Part shown: positions 53,682 through 63,291 of the stretch, piece after piece | Layout: the number at the start of each line of letters is the position of its first letter | Position numbering within the stretch: position 1 is the first letter of the stretch | NCBI GenBank assembly: GCA_050260355.1 | Contig: JBLNBZ010000142.1 | Location: 1-63,893, forward strand | DNA length: 63,893 nucleotides | DNA from: CADEFX01 sp050260355 | Lineage (GTDB): Bacteria; Pseudomonadota; Alphaproteobacteria; Rhizobiales; Hyphomicrobiaceae | Direction of reading: 5' to 3' | Notes under the pieces: generated by a model | What the model was told of the DNA's origin: nothing | What the model saw: the letters and a program-made list of their open reading frames with translations, nothing else | Databases searched by the model: none | Program-made: the position numbers and the translations under genes

Positions 53682-53975
53682 ATGAGCATTCTGCCGAGTT
53701 TTTCTTCGGTGGACGACTTTTGGCCTTTGGCCTGTCACCCCACCGAGCCCGTGAATGGTTTGCTGCGCCGCGGCCTCGCTCGCATGCGTGCGGCGTTCGG
53801 CGAGCTGGGCCGGCAGCGCCGCGAGCGCCGGGCCGCGTGCGAGCTGAGGGCAATGGATGAGCGCATGCTCCGCGACATCGGCGTCGCCCGCGAGGAGATC
53901 GAGCACGCGGTCCGTTGCGGCCGCGGCGCGATGCTTTCCAGTCACGCCGGGTGCACATCGCCGTTTGGCAAGTGA
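53682..53975 (+). CDS. DUF1127 family protein
   Basis: A 97-residue protein whose C-terminal half has the DUF1127 signature RRERRAACELRAMDERMLRDIGVAREEIEHAVRCGR. Small DUF1127 proteins in alphaproteobacteria affect RNA metabolism and phosphate responses. GGAGACGAC precedes the ATG. Confidence 0.83.
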   Translation: MSILPSFSSVDDFWPLACHPTEPVNGLLRRGLARMRAAFGELGRQRRERRAACELRAMDERMLRDIGVAREEIEHAVRCGRGAMLSSHAGCTSPFGK

Positions 53976-54035
53976 CAGGCGCCGGGGCGGGGCCCGCCCA
54001 GCTCTCTAACGCGACAGACGAGAAGGATTGCAATC

Positions 54036-55361
54036 ATGACCGAGGATATTCGCAGCAATGTCTTGAGCGGCGCCAAGGCACGTTCGGCAGCCCACTACGG
54101 CAAGGCGCTGCGCGAGCTCAATCTGTTCGTCGGCGATCCGGTTGCGAGCAACGATGTGGCGCTGGCCGAAAGCCCGGCCTTCGTGATGGCGCATGCGCTC
54201 AAGGCCTACTTGCATCTGCTGGGCACCGAGCCCGCCGGCTTGCCTGTCGCCCGCGCCTCCCTGGAGGCTGCCTCCAAGCTGCCTGCCACCGCGCAGGAGA
54301 AAGGGCACCTGGCGGCCATCGGCCATCTCGTCGACGGCGCGTGGCATGCGGCCTCCCGCGTGCTGGAGGATGTCGCAATCGACTATCCACGCGACCTCTT
54401 GGCGATTCAGGTCGGGCATCAGATCGACTTCTTCACCGGCGAGGCCCGCATGCTGCGCGATCGCATCGCCAGAGCGTTGCCGCAGTGGTCCAGGGCCGTG
54501 CCCGGCTACCATACGATGCTGGGCATGCACGCCTTCGGGCTCGAGGAGTGTGCGCAGTACGGCCTGGCCGAGGCGGCCGGACGCGCGGCCGTCGAGATCG
54601 AGCCGCGCGATGGCTGGGCGCAGCATGCGGTCGCGCATGTGCTCGAGATGCAGGGACGGCAGGCGGACGGCATCGGCTGGATGCGGGCCAATCCCGATGC
54701 CTGGTCGCGGGAGAGCTTCTTTGCGGTTCACAACTGGTGGCATCTGGCTCTTTATCATCTCGATCTCGGTGAGATCGACCAGGTGCTGGCGCTGTTCGAC
54801 GGCCCGATCTACGGCTCGCGCTCCCGCGTGATCCTGGACATGATCGATGCCTCGGCGTTGCTGTGGCGCTTGCATCTGCGCGGCGTCGACGTCGGTAACC
54901 GCTGGCAGGTGGTGGCCGAGGCCTGGGAGCCCATTGCCGGCGCCGCCAACTACGCGTTCAACAATCTGCACGCGATGATGGCCTTCGTCGGCGCCGGCAG
55001 GCCGGAATTGATGCAAACCGTGCTCGAGGCCCAGATCGCGGCGATGGAGGGCCCCGGCGACAACGCCCGGTTCACGCGCGAGGTCGGGCATGCCGTCACG
55101 AAGGCGATCAAGGCGTTCGGAGACGGCAACTATGCCGAGACTGTGCGGCTCATCAGGCCGGTGCGCAACATCGCCAACCGGTTCGGCGGCAGCCATGCCC
55201 AGCGCGACGTGCTCGACCTGACGCTGATCGAGGCGGCGTTCCGCTCAGGGCAGGACGATCTGGCGCGTGCTCTCTCGGCCGAGCGCATCGAGGTCAAGCC
55301 CACGAGCCCGCTCGCGCAATTGTTTGCGCGCCGCGCCGGCATCGGGCGGCTGGCCGCGTGA
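54036..55361 (+). CDS. TTC38-like tetratricopeptide protein
   Basis: A 441-residue helical protein resembling the tetratricopeptide-repeat protein 38 family, seen in segments such as SPAFVMAHALKAYLHLLGTE, VPGYHTMLGMHAFGLEECAQY and HNWWHLALYHLDLGEIDQVLALFD. The H-x-W-W-H pattern is typical of that family. Function in bacteria is not established. Confidence 0.8.
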   Translation: MTEDIRSNVLSGAKARSAAHYGKALRELNLFVGDPVASNDVALAESPAFVMAHALKAYLHLLGTEPAGLPVARASLEAASKLPATAQEKGHLAAIGHLVDGAWHAASRVLEDVAIDYPRDLLAIQVGHQIDFFTGEARMLRDRIARALPQWSRAVPGYHTMLGMHAFGLEECAQYGLAEAAGRAAVEIEPRDGWAQHAVAHVLEMQGRQADGIGWMRANPDAWSRESFFAVHNWWHLALYHLDLGEIDQVLALFDGPIYGSRSRVILDMIDASALLWRLHLRGVDVGNRWQVVAEAWEPIAGAANYAFNNLHAMMAFVGAGRPELMQTVLEAQIAAMEGPGDNARFTREVGHAVTKAIKAFGDGNYAETVRLIRPVRNIANRFGGSHAQRDVLDLTLIEAAFRSGQDDLARALSAERIEVKPTSPLAQLFARRAGIGRLAA

Positions 55362-55370
55362 CGGCCTCGG

Positions 55371-55398
55371 CGTGGGGCGGTTCTTACGGCGCCCCACG
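55371..55398. terminator. Bidirectional terminator hairpin
   Basis: CGTGGGGCG (55371-55379) pairs perfectly with CGCCCCACG (55390-55398). It lies between the convergent TTC38-like gene and the phosphomannomutase gene. Confidence 0.6.
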
Positions 55399-55466
55399 CT
55401 CCAGCCTCGAGCAGACTGGACTTCGGCCCGCCGCGCTGAAGCTGCGCCTGTGAGGACGGACGTGAC

Positions 55467-56966
55467 CTAGATCTTCTGATTATAGGCGCCGACTTCGGGG
55501 AACTGCCGCAGGCGCGCGTCGATATCGGCGAAGATCGCGCGCATGGCTGCCTCCGACGCCGGGCTCTCGACCACGACGACGAGCTCGGGCTTGTTGGAGG
55601 AGGCGCGCACGAGCCCCCAGGTTCCGTCCTCCAGCACCACGCGCACGCCGTTGACCGTAATGAGATCGCGGATCTTCTGCCCCGCGATCGACGCCCCGCT
55701 GCCCGCCGCATCCTTGTACTGCTGCACGATGCGCTCGACCACGCCGTACTTCTTCTCGTCGGCGCAGTGGGGGGACATGGTCGGCGACTGCCAGGTCTTG
55801 GGCAGATCGTTCTTGAGCTCGGCAATCGACTTCGTCGGGTTGCGGTCCAGCATGTCGCACACCGCGATGGCAGCGACCAGGCCATCGTCGTAGCCGCGGC
55901 CGAGCGGCGGCTGAAAGAAGAAATGACCCGACTTCTCGAAGCCGACGAGCGCCTTCTGCTCGTGCGTGTAACGCTTCATGTACGAGTGACCGGTCTTCCA
56001 GTACAGCGCCTTGGCGCCGTTCTTGAGGAGAACCGGGTCGGTCATGAACAGGCCCGTCGATTTCACGTCGGCGACAAAAATGGAATTCTTGTACTGGCTG
56101 GACAGGTCGCGCGCGAGCATGACGCCGACCTTGTCGGCAAAGATCTCGTCACCTTCATTGTCTACGATGCCGCATCGGTCGCCATCGCCGTCGAACCCCA
56201 GCGCGACGTCGGCCTTGTGCTCGAGCACTGCCGCACTCATGGCGTGCAGCATCTCCATGTCCTCTGGATTGGGATTGTAGTGGGGGAAGCTGTGGTCGAG
56301 CGTGCAATCGAGCTCCACGACCTCGCAGCCGAGCGCACGCAGCACCTGCGGAGCGAAAGCACCCGCGGTGCCGTTGCCGCAGGCGGCGACCACCTTGAGC
56401 TTGCGCTTAAGCTTGGGGCGATCCGTCAGCGATTTCACATAGCGATCGGCCATGTCGGGGACGAACACATAGCGGCCGCCGGGACGCGGCTCGAAGGCTG
56501 CCGAGAGAACGATCTCCTTGAGCCCGCTCATGTCGTCGGGGCCGAAGGTCAGAGGGCGCGCCATGCCCATCTTGATACCCGTCCAGCCGTTGTCGTTATG
56601 GCTCGCCGTCACCATCGCCACGCACGGCACATCGAGCGCGAACTGAGCAAAGTAGGCCATCGGCGACAGCGCAAGGCCGATGTCGTGCACCTCCGCGCCT
56701 CCCGCCAGCAGGCCGGTCACAAGCGCCTGCTTCACCGATCCCGAGTACGATCGATAATCGTGGCCGACGACGAAGCGAGGAGGCACGCCGCGCTGGCGAA
56801 CGAGCGTCGCCAGTCCGAGCCCGATGGCGTTGAGCCCCATCAGATTGATCTCTTCCGGGAACAGCCAGCGAGCGTCGTATTCGCGAAATCCGGTCGGCTT
56901 TACGAGCGGAAGCCGCTCGAAGTCGAGGGTGTTGGGCTTGAGGTCGGCACGCGGCTTTGGAAGCAT
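55467..56966 (-). CDS. Phosphomannomutase/phosphoglucomutase
   Basis: A 499-residue alpha-D-phosphohexomutase. The active-site serine loop is TASHNDNGWTGIK, the metal loop is GFDGDGDRCG and the phosphate-binding region lies near the C-terminus. It interconverts hexose 1- and 6-phosphates for polysaccharide precursors. The substrate (mannose or glucose) cannot be separated by eye. The active-site loop has DN where many family members have NP. Confidence 0.9.
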   Translation of the reverse strand: MLPKPRADLKPNTLDFERLPLVKPTGFREYDARWLFPEEINLMGLNAIGLGLATLVRQRGVPPRFVVGHDYRSYSGSVKQALVTGLLAGGAEVHDIGLALSPMAYFAQFALDVPCVAMVTASHNDNGWTGIKMGMARPLTFGPDDMSGLKEIVLSAAFEPRPGGRYVFVPDMADRYVKSLTDRPKLKRKLKVVAACGNGTAGAFAPQVLRALGCEVVELDCTLDHSFPHYNPNPEDMEMLHAMSAAVLEHKADVALGFDGDGDRCGIVDNEGDEIFADKVGVMLARDLSSQYKNSIFVADVKSTGLFMTDPVLLKNGAKALYWKTGHSYMKRYTHEQKALVGFEKSGHFFFQPPLGRGYDDGLVAAIAVCDMLDRNPTKSIAELKNDLPKTWQSPTMSPHCADEKKYGVVERIVQQYKDAAGSGASIAGQKIRDLITVNGVRVVLEDGTWGLVRASSNKPELVVVVESPASEAAMRAIFADIDARLRQFPEVGAYNQKI

Positions 56967-57082
56967 CGGAGAACCTTATCGGGAGACAACGGGGCAACGT
57001 AACGGATACGCGCGGTGACGCCAACGCCGAACGACCGGCAGTGTTCCACGCGGTTCCCGCTCGATTCAGGCGGAATGCAGGC

Positions 57083-57664
57083 TCACTGCTGCAGCAGGAG
57101 CACGCCGTGGCTCATCTCGGTGCGCCCGAGCTGACCTAGAAACGACATGCCGAGCAGAGTTGTCGACAATCTGCCGGGCTCGGCCACCGCGGCGCGCACC
57201 CCGCGCACGGTGATGTCCTCGATGGTCACCGTGTCGAGCGTGACCACCGCCACCCGCGCCACGCCGTTGGCTGTGCTAACCTTGTGCTTGAAGTCGCTAT
57301 CCCTGACGTAGACGCCCACGCTTTGCGCGTCCTCCCAGGTCAACGCCACGATCGAGGCCCCCGTATCGACCATCACGTCGACGGGGCGCCCGTTGATCCG
57401 GGCGGTGGCGTGGAAATGGCCGTCGTCGCCGGCCCGGATCTCCACCCTGCCGTCACCGGCCGCAACCGCGGCTTCCGTGTCGGAAACGCTGGCCTGTCGC
57501 CGGCGCTGCTCAGTGAGGTTCTCGGCCATGAGACCGACGCCGAGCGCGTCGCGGATCGCGTCGAAATGGATGAACAAGGCGGCCGCTGTCACGAAGATGA
57601 AGGTCCAGCCGACCGCGAGCTGTACCGCGTTACGTGATGCCGGCGACCAGGACATCTTGGGCAA
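57083..57664 (-). CDS. Retropepsin-like aspartic protease (TIGR02281 family), copy 2
   Basis: A 193-residue protein with an N-terminal hydrophobic anchor (VGWTFIFVTAAALFI) and a retropepsin-like domain: the catalytic motif VDTGASIVALTWEDA and the DVMVDTG context are clear, followed by ISVSDSDF-type strands and LLGMSFLGQLG. It is probably membrane-anchored in the periplasm. A second member lies just upstream. Confidence 0.84.
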   Translation of the reverse strand: MPKMSWSPASRNAVQLAVGWTFIFVTAAALFIHFDAIRDALGVGLMAENLTEQRRRQASVSDTEAAVAAGDGRVEIRAGDDGHFHATARINGRPVDVMVDTGASIVALTWEDAQSVGVYVRDSDFKHKVSTANGVARVAVVTLDTVTIEDITVRGVRAAVAEPGRLSTTLLGMSFLGQLGRTEMSHGVLLLQQ

Positions 57665-57712
57665 GGCTCCTGCAGCGCGCTGTCCGGTTTGAGCCGCCCC
57701 GAGCGCACCACA

Positions 57713-58420
57713 TCAGCCGCGCAACGTCAGGAACTCGCCGGAAAATTCATAAGAGCGCAGGCGGCTTAAAAAAGTCATACCGAGGAGACTTTCCTTGAGC
57801 GTCCCGGGCTGCGCCACGAGCGCCTCGACCTGCGGGATGGTAATGGGCCCGATCGAAACGTTACGCAGGCGCACATGCGCGGCATAGGCGACGCCATTCG
57901 CCGTGTGGACGGGGACGGTGTAGTGCAGCGATCGTGTATCGACGCCGAGCCTGTCGGCATCGGCCTGCCTCAGGACCACGCTCGATGCGCCGGTGTCGAC
58001 CAGCATCTTGATCGAGGTGCCATCGACCGCGACGCTCGCTGCAAAATGACCGTCGGGCCTCCGGCGAATGCGCACGGCGCGCTCCCCGGGCGTCGTGCTC
58101 TCGACGGTCGTGACGGTGCCGGGAGGCGCCAGCTCGCCGACGACGCGATAGGCAATCCCTGTGATCTCCTCGCGGAAGCTGTAGCCCGCAACCAGGACCA
58201 GTGCCAGTCCGGTCCACGACAAAACGTCCCTGATCGCCTGTCCCATCCGCCCGCGGTATGACGCAAGCAAAGCGACGCCGATCAGGATCAGCAGCGCGAC
58301 GCCGGTGGTGACGGACGCAAAGTCGTTGAGGCTCAGGCCTAGGATCTCTCCCTGCTCCATGTGGAGCGCCAAGGCGATGCCACCCAACGCCAGCAGCAAC
58401 AGCCCCACCCAGAGTGCCAT
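57713..58420 (-). CDS. Retropepsin-like aspartic protease (TIGR02281 family), copy 1
   Basis: A 235-residue relative of the preceding protein with two or three N-terminal hydrophobic segments (LWVGLLLLALGGIALAL) and the catalytic motif MLVDTGASSVVLRQADA, then LLGMTFLSRLRSYEF near the C-terminus. It starts 3 bp after the DUF1289 gene and is probably co-transcribed with it. Confidence 0.85.
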   Translation of the reverse strand: MALWVGLLLLALGGIALALHMEQGEILGLSLNDFASVTTGVALLILIGVALLASYRGRMGQAIRDVLSWTGLALVLVAGYSFREEITGIAYRVVGELAPPGTVTTVESTTPGERAVRIRRRPDGHFAASVAVDGTSIKMLVDTGASSVVLRQADADRLGVDTRSLHYTVPVHTANGVAYAAHVRLRNVSIGPITIPQVEALVAQPGTLKESLLGMTFLSRLRSYEFSGEFLTLRG

Positions 58421-58423
58421 CTT

Positions 58424-58603
58424 TTACTCTCCCGCCTGCCAGCGGCGCTGCCGATCCGGCAGCTCGGACATGATGCGGCGGCGCTCCTCATGATCCAGAT
58501 CCCGCCAGCGGGCAATCTCGGCCAGCGTCCGCCCACATCCCACGCACAGCCCGGTGGACGGATCGATGACACAGACCTTGATGCAGGGACTGACGATGTC
58601 CAT
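58424..58603 (-). CDS. DUF1289 family protein, 59 residues
   Basis: This short gene starts at ATG 58603 and reads MDIVSPCIKVCVIDPSTG, then LCVGCGRTLAEIARWRDL with the DUF1289 cysteines CxxxC...CxxC and HEERRRIMSELPDRQ. It lies 3 bp upstream of the aspartic protease gene. DUF1289 proteins are small iron-sulfur or zinc-type proteins of unclear role. Confidence 0.85.
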   Translation of the reverse strand: MDIVSPCIKVCVIDPSTGLCVGCGRTLAEIARWRDLDHEERRRIMSELPDRQRRWQAGE

Positions 58604-58646
58604 GGAGGCTGCCGGAATGTCCCGCGGGCCGAGGCGCCGGTCTTAT

Positions 58647-60251
58647 TTAGGCGCGCGTCCCCGCAACGGCAATCTGCCGGCGCGACCGCAGGTGCTCCGC
58701 CTCCACAATTGCAGGCTGACGGTGGCGTTCCTGCCCCAGCGGCTGAAGGGGCGGCATCGACTGCAGGACCCGCTTCTTCGGCAGGGTGACAATGGCCTCG
58801 GTGCCCTTTCTGAGCTCGGATCGAAGCTCAAAGGTGCCCCCATGCAGCTCGACGAGGTTCTGCACGATCGGCAGGCCGAGACCTGTGCCGCCCTCCGCGG
58901 TCTGCAGCGCGAGCGAGCCCTGACCGAAGACCTGCATCACCTTCGGGATCTCCTCCTTCGGGATCCCGGGTCCCGTATCTCTGACGCTGAGCAACTGGCC
59001 GCCGTCGCTTGTCATGGCCACGGTGGTCGTGATCGAGCCGCCTTTCGGCGTGAACTTCAACGCGTTCGACAGCAGGTTCAGGCAGATCTGGCGCACGGCA
59101 CGCTCGTCGACCCAGATCTGCGGCAGCCAGGGATCGAACTCGAGCGAGATCTGCAGCCCTTTGCTGTCGGCCCTGAGCTTCAGAAGCCGGTGGCAGTCCT
59201 CGACGATATCGGAGAGTCGGACCGGCTCCTCGTGCAGCTCGTAGCGGCCGGCCTCGATGCGCGAGAGGTCCAGAATCTCGTTGATCAGATGCAGCAGGTG
59301 CCGGCCGCTCTCGTGAATGTTGCCGGCGTACTCCCGGTAAGTCTCGTTCTGCATCGGGCCCATGATCTCGGACTTCATCACCTCCGAGAACCCGAGGATG
59401 GCGTTGAGCGGCGTTCTGAGCTCGTGGCTCATGGTGGCGAGAAAACGCGACTTGGCGATGTTGGCCGCCTCGGCCCGCCGCCGCGCCTCGTCGGAGATGG
59501 ACTTCTCGCCCTCGAGCTCGCCGATCAGCGCATCCTTCTCGGCGCGGAACTCGAGCATGGCGAGCGCCGTAGAGTTGAGGCCCTTGGCCAGGAAAATGAA
59601 ATAGACGTGCACGCCGACCGCCATCGACGCCATGGCCCAATAGAATGGATGCCCGAGCAGGACGAGCCGGGTTACCACGGCGACGGTCATCGGGATCGTG
59701 CCGACGTAGAGGATCGGCATGACCGTCGAGGCGAACGTCATGCGAATGGCAAGCACGACGATCAGCGCGGCGAAAATGAAAACGTGGGACGAGGGATCGG
59801 CCGTTCCGAAGCCGACGAGAGCGAAGCCCGCCCACACGAGGCCGCTGGCAAGCTCCGCCGAGATCAGCCGCTGCCGCCAGTGGCCAACGATGATCTCGCT
59901 ACGTGGCGTTGCCAGGAAGCGGCGGCACAGCTCCAGCAGCAGCACCTTGGCCGCGATCACCAGAATCAGCCAGAGCATGGCTTCCCTGGCCGGCGCCCAG
60001 AACATCGACGCCAGCGAGAAGATCACGGCCAGGAGTTGAATGGTCGCCACCGCCCCGAGCTCGTTGCGCACGAACATCGACAGGAGCTCGTAGGCGAACT
60101 CGGGCTTTATATCGGTGCCCTGCGTCAGGCGCTGGCGAGCCTCACGCACGCGCTCGTTGGTCCCGCCACGATCGCGCACCGCACGTGGAGCTTGCGGGCT
60201 CGCGGCGGGCTCAGTGAAGGCGTCGTGGGCGAGCAAGCAAGCAACTCCCAA
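58647..60251 (-). CDS. Membrane sensor histidine kinase
   Basis: A 534-residue kinase. The N-terminal half has five or six hydrophobic helices; the H-box SHELRTPLNAILGFSEVM is near residue 288; the N-box (NLLSNALKFTPKGG), DTGPGIP and GGTGLGLPI motifs form the ATPase domain. The C-terminal 40 residues extend beyond the usual end. The M-E-V-M-K-S-E segment after the H-box resembles PdhS/PleC-like alphaproteobacterial kinases. No partner regulator adjoins it. Confidence 0.88.
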   Translation of the reverse strand: MGVACLLAHDAFTEPAASPQAPRAVRDRGGTNERVREARQRLTQGTDIKPEFAYELLSMFVRNELGAVATIQLLAVIFSLASMFWAPAREAMLWLILVIAAKVLLLELCRRFLATPRSEIIVGHWRQRLISAELASGLVWAGFALVGFGTADPSSHVFIFAALIVVLAIRMTFASTVMPILYVGTIPMTVAVVTRLVLLGHPFYWAMASMAVGVHVYFIFLAKGLNSTALAMLEFRAEKDALIGELEGEKSISDEARRRAEAANIAKSRFLATMSHELRTPLNAILGFSEVMKSEIMGPMQNETYREYAGNIHESGRHLLHLINEILDLSRIEAGRYELHEEPVRLSDIVEDCHRLLKLRADSKGLQISLEFDPWLPQIWVDERAVRQICLNLLSNALKFTPKGGSITTTVAMTSDGGQLLSVRDTGPGIPKEEIPKVMQVFGQGSLALQTAEGGTGLGLPIVQNLVELHGGTFELRSELRKGTEAIVTLPKKRVLQSMPPLQPLGQERHRQPAIVEAEHLRSRRQIAVAGTRA

Positions 60252-60467
60252 CCGATACGCGAGGTAGGCGCCAGCGGGCCGGGCACGATGTCATCAGACC
60301 ACGGCCGGCCTTAGGCTTTTGTCAATTTCACCCCAATTCCCTAACTCCGGGTTTACTGGAGCGGGGTGCGCCCACCGCTTGATGAGCCGCCGGGGCAGCT
60401 TGCGCAGGGCAGGGGGCTTGGTTACCGTTCGAGGCTCAATGAACGGCCGACCCTGAGGGGATACCCC

Positions 60468-61079
60468 ATGAAGATCGTGCAGACCCGGCAGGCCCCAAAC
60501 CCGCGGCGGGTGCGCATTTTCCTGGCCGAGAAGGGGATCGAGGTACCGTTCGAGGAGCTCGACTTGATGAAAGGCGAGCTCAAGACTCCGGAATTCACAA
60601 AGGTAAACAGTTTCCAGCGCGTTCCCGTGCTGGTGCTCGATGACGGCACCGCCATCGCCGAGACCATCGCCATTTGCCGGTATTTCGAGGCTCAGAAGCC
60701 GGAGCCGGCGCTGTTCGGCAAGGGCGCTCTCGGCACCGCCACGGTCGAGATGTGGAACCGCCGTGTCGAGCTCCATCTGCTTTTCCCCGTGTCGCAGGCC
60801 TTTCGCCACCTGCATCCCGCAATGGCCCACCTGGAGGTGCCGCAGGTCGCGGCCTGGGGCGAGGCGAACAAGCCCAGGGCTCTCGAGGCGCTGGCGATCC
60901 TCGATCGGGAGCTCGGCCGCTCCCGCTACATCGCCGGCGATGACTTCTCGGTTGCCGATATCACCGCACTGGTGGCCGTCGACTTCATGAAGCCTGCGCG
61001 CATTCAGCGTCCGGAGGAGCTCAAGAACCTCGCGCGCTGGCACACCGAGGTCTCCAGCCGCCCGAGCGCCAAAGCATGA
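60468..61079 (+). CDS. Glutathione S-transferase family protein
   Basis: A 203-residue GST with the N-terminal thioredoxin-like domain (VQTRQAPNPRRVRIFLAEKG, VNSFQRVPVLVLDDG, IAETIAICRYFE) and a helical C-terminal domain containing GDDFSVADITALVAVDF. ATG 60468 follows GAGGGG. Confidence 0.88.
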   Translation: MKIVQTRQAPNPRRVRIFLAEKGIEVPFEELDLMKGELKTPEFTKVNSFQRVPVLVLDDGTAIAETIAICRYFEAQKPEPALFGKGALGTATVEMWNRRVELHLLFPVSQAFRHLHPAMAHLEVPQVAAWGEANKPRALEALAILDRELGRSRYIAGDDFSVADITALVAVDFMKPARIQRPEELKNLARWHTEVSSRPSAKA

Positions 61080-61123
61080 TCGCAGGTCGGCGCACAGGAG
61101 AGCGGTACCCTGGCGAGGCTTGA

Positions 61124-61867
61124 ATGAAGCTCACGGTCGTCGGTTGCGGGGATGCGTTCGGCTCGGGGGGGCGGCTGCAGACCTGCTACCATGTCGATGC
61201 TGCGGGACACTGTTTCCTGATCGACTGCGGGGCGACCGCCATCATCGGCCTCAACCGCCTCGGCCTTGACCCCAACGCCGTCGAAACCATCTTCATATCG
61301 CACCTGCATGGCGATCACTTCTCGGGGCTCGTCTGGTGGCTGCTGCATGCCCAGCACGTCGCGCGCCGGACAGCGCCTCTGACGATCACCGGGCCCGTCG
61401 GCGTCAAGGCGCGCTTCGAGGCCGCGGCAGAGGCGCTCTTCCCCCGCTCCACGACGGTCCAGCGCCGCTTCGAGATGACATTCCTCGAGTACCAGGAGGG
61501 CGTAAGCCTGGAGGTGGGGCCTGTGCGCGTCACGCCATTCGAGGTCTCGCATCCCTCGGGCGCTCCGCCCTATGCGCTGCGCTTCGAGGTCGACGGCCGC
61601 ACACTCTCGTTCTCCGGCGACACGGAGTGGGTCGAGAACCTCATTTCCGCCGGCAAGGACGCGGACCTTTACATTACCGAATGCTATGGATTCGATAGCG
61701 ACGTGCGCTATCACATGAGTTGGCGCACGATCGAGAAGAACCTGCCGCGCATTGGCGCCAAACAGGTGCTGCTGACCCACATGAGCGCGCCAATGCTGGC
61801 CAACCGCCATGTCATCACAGCGCCGGGCCTCATCTGCGCGGAGGATGGCCTGGTAATCGAGATTTGA
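61124..61867 (+). CDS. Metallo-beta-lactamase-fold hydrolase (RNase Z-like)
   Basis: A 247-residue MBL-fold enzyme with VGCGDAFGSGGRLQTCYHV, the metal motif HLHGDHFSGL and the later His regions SHPSGAPP, SGDTEW and LTHMSAP. The arrangement fits ribonuclease Z/ElaC-like or AHL-type small MBL enzymes; the exact substrate is open. Confidence 0.86.
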   Translation: MKLTVVGCGDAFGSGGRLQTCYHVDAAGHCFLIDCGATAIIGLNRLGLDPNAVETIFISHLHGDHFSGLVWWLLHAQHVARRTAPLTITGPVGVKARFEAAAEALFPRSTTVQRRFEMTFLEYQEGVSLEVGPVRVTPFEVSHPSGAPPYALRFEVDGRTLSFSGDTEWVENLISAGKDADLYITECYGFDSDVRYHMSWRTIEKNLPRIGAKQVLLTHMSAPMLANRHVITAPGLICAEDGLVIEI

Positions 61868-61881
61868 CGGCGGTCCACACG

Positions 61882-62508
61882 ATGACGCGCTCACTGGATG
61901 CGCTGCTCGCGGAGATCCACGAGTGCCGCGTTTGCCGCGACGCATCGGCCGGCCCGCCCCTCCCGCACGATCCGCGGCCCGTCTTGCGTGCCTCCTCGAC
62001 GGCGAGGCTTGCGATCTGCAGCCAGGCCCCCGGCACGCGCGTCCACGCGTCGGGGATGCCGTTCACGGACCCTTCGGGCGTACGGCTGCGCCAGTGGATG
62101 GGGGTGACCGAAGCCGAGTTCTACGATGTGCGCCGGGTGGCCATCGTCCCGATGGGGTTCTGCTATCCGGGCCAAGATGCGGCAGGCGGCGATCTGCCTC
62201 CGCGCAAAGAGTGCGCGCCGCGCTGGCGGGAGCGCGTGCTCCGCGAGCTCGATCGCGTCGAGCTGATGCTGCTGGTCGGCCAATACGCGCAGCGCTGGCA
62301 CCTGGGCGATCAGGCCAAGGGCGGCCTGACGCGCACGGTCGAACGGTGGCGCGAGATCCTCGAGGCGCCCCGGCGGCCCCGCCTCTTGCCCCTTCCGCAT
62401 CCGTCATGGCGCAACAACGCCTGGGTCATGCGGCACCCCTGGTTCGAGGCCGAGCTTCTTCCTCAGCTCCGGGCGGAAGTTCGGGCCTTGTTGGGCAACA
62501 CCGGCTGA
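61882..62508 (+). CDS. Uracil-DNA glycosylase family protein
   Basis: A 208-residue protein with the family-4/5-like fold outline: ECRVCRDA near the start, ICSQAPGTRVHASGMPFTDPSG and the C-terminal LPLPHPSWRNNAWV. It likely removes uracil or a related base from DNA, though family members vary. It starts 14 bp after the MBL gene. Confidence 0.83.
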   Translation: MTRSLDALLAEIHECRVCRDASAGPPLPHDPRPVLRASSTARLAICSQAPGTRVHASGMPFTDPSGVRLRQWMGVTEAEFYDVRRVAIVPMGFCYPGQDAAGGDLPPRKECAPRWRERVLRELDRVELMLLVGQYAQRWHLGDQAKGGLTRTVERWREILEAPRRPRLLPLPHPSWRNNAWVMRHPWFEAELLPQLRAEVRALLGNTG

Positions 62509-62586
62509 GGCACTGCGCAGACGGGCTCGCGTGAAAAAATATGCCTCCGCCGCGGTTGACATCTGGCGCTGTCTGCAAAATATACT

Positions 62587-62596
62587 AATGATCATT
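62587..62596. promoter_or_regulatory. Palindrome AATGATCATT upstream of the Lrp-type gene
   Basis: A perfect 10-bp palindrome about 40 bp upstream of the regulator start, in an AT-rich patch. Lrp/AsnC proteins often bind near their own promoter. Confidence 0.4.
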
Positions 62597-62634
62597 GCGT
62601 TACGGGAACGGTTTTCCATTTTCGAGGCGATGCT

Positions 62635-63117
62635 ATGGTCCTGGACGCCATGGACGTCAAAATCCTGACCCTCCTGCAAAGGGATTGCACGATGCCGGTG
62701 GCGGACATCGGCAAGGCCGTCGGACTTTCGACAACCCCATGCTGGCGGCGCATCCAGAAGCTGGAGCAGGCCGGCGTCATCGCACGCCGCGTGGCCGTGC
62801 TGGACGCGGCCAAGGTCAACGCCGGCGTGACGGTCTTCGTCGCCATCAAGACCGATCAGCACAGCCTGACGTGGCTCGAGCGGTTCCACGCGGCGGTCAT
62901 CGACCTCCCCGAGGTCGTCGACTTCTACCGCATGTCCGGGGACGTGGACTATCTGCTGCGCGTCGTGGTGCCCGACATTGCGGCCTACGACGACTTCTAC
63001 AAGAAGCTCATCTCGCGCGTCGACGTCGCCAAAGTCTCGTCCGCGTTCGCCATGGAGCAGATCAAGTCCACAACCGAGCTGCCACTCTCGTTTGTGCCGA
63101 CGGGCAAGCCCTCCTGA
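62635..63117 (+). CDS. Lrp/AsnC family transcriptional regulator
   Basis: A 160-residue regulator with an N-terminal helix-turn-helix (DVKILTLLQRDCTMPVADIGKAVGLSTTPCWRRIQKLEQAGVI) and an RAM-type ligand/oligomerisation domain (VTVFVAIKTDQ, VDYLLRVVVPDIAAYDDFY). It usually responds to amino acids. Confidence 0.92.
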   Translation: MVLDAMDVKILTLLQRDCTMPVADIGKAVGLSTTPCWRRIQKLEQAGVIARRVAVLDAAKVNAGVTVFVAIKTDQHSLTWLERFHAAVIDLPEVVDFYRMSGDVDYLLRVVVPDIAAYDDFYKKLISRVDVAKVSSAFAMEQIKSTTELPLSFVPTGKPS

Positions 63118-63291
63118 GCCGCTTGAGGCCCGGCGCGGCGTATGCGGAATGCGCGCGGCTGGCATCTCGGCGGGCGCGGGCATTTGTGTGTCGCCGGTAT
63201 CGGCGCTATACCACGCCCGAAAGCGGCGAAGGTGGCGGTGCGCTCGTCGTCGACCTCAGCAGCCGATTCTTCCATGTGGCAGCGGGACGTT

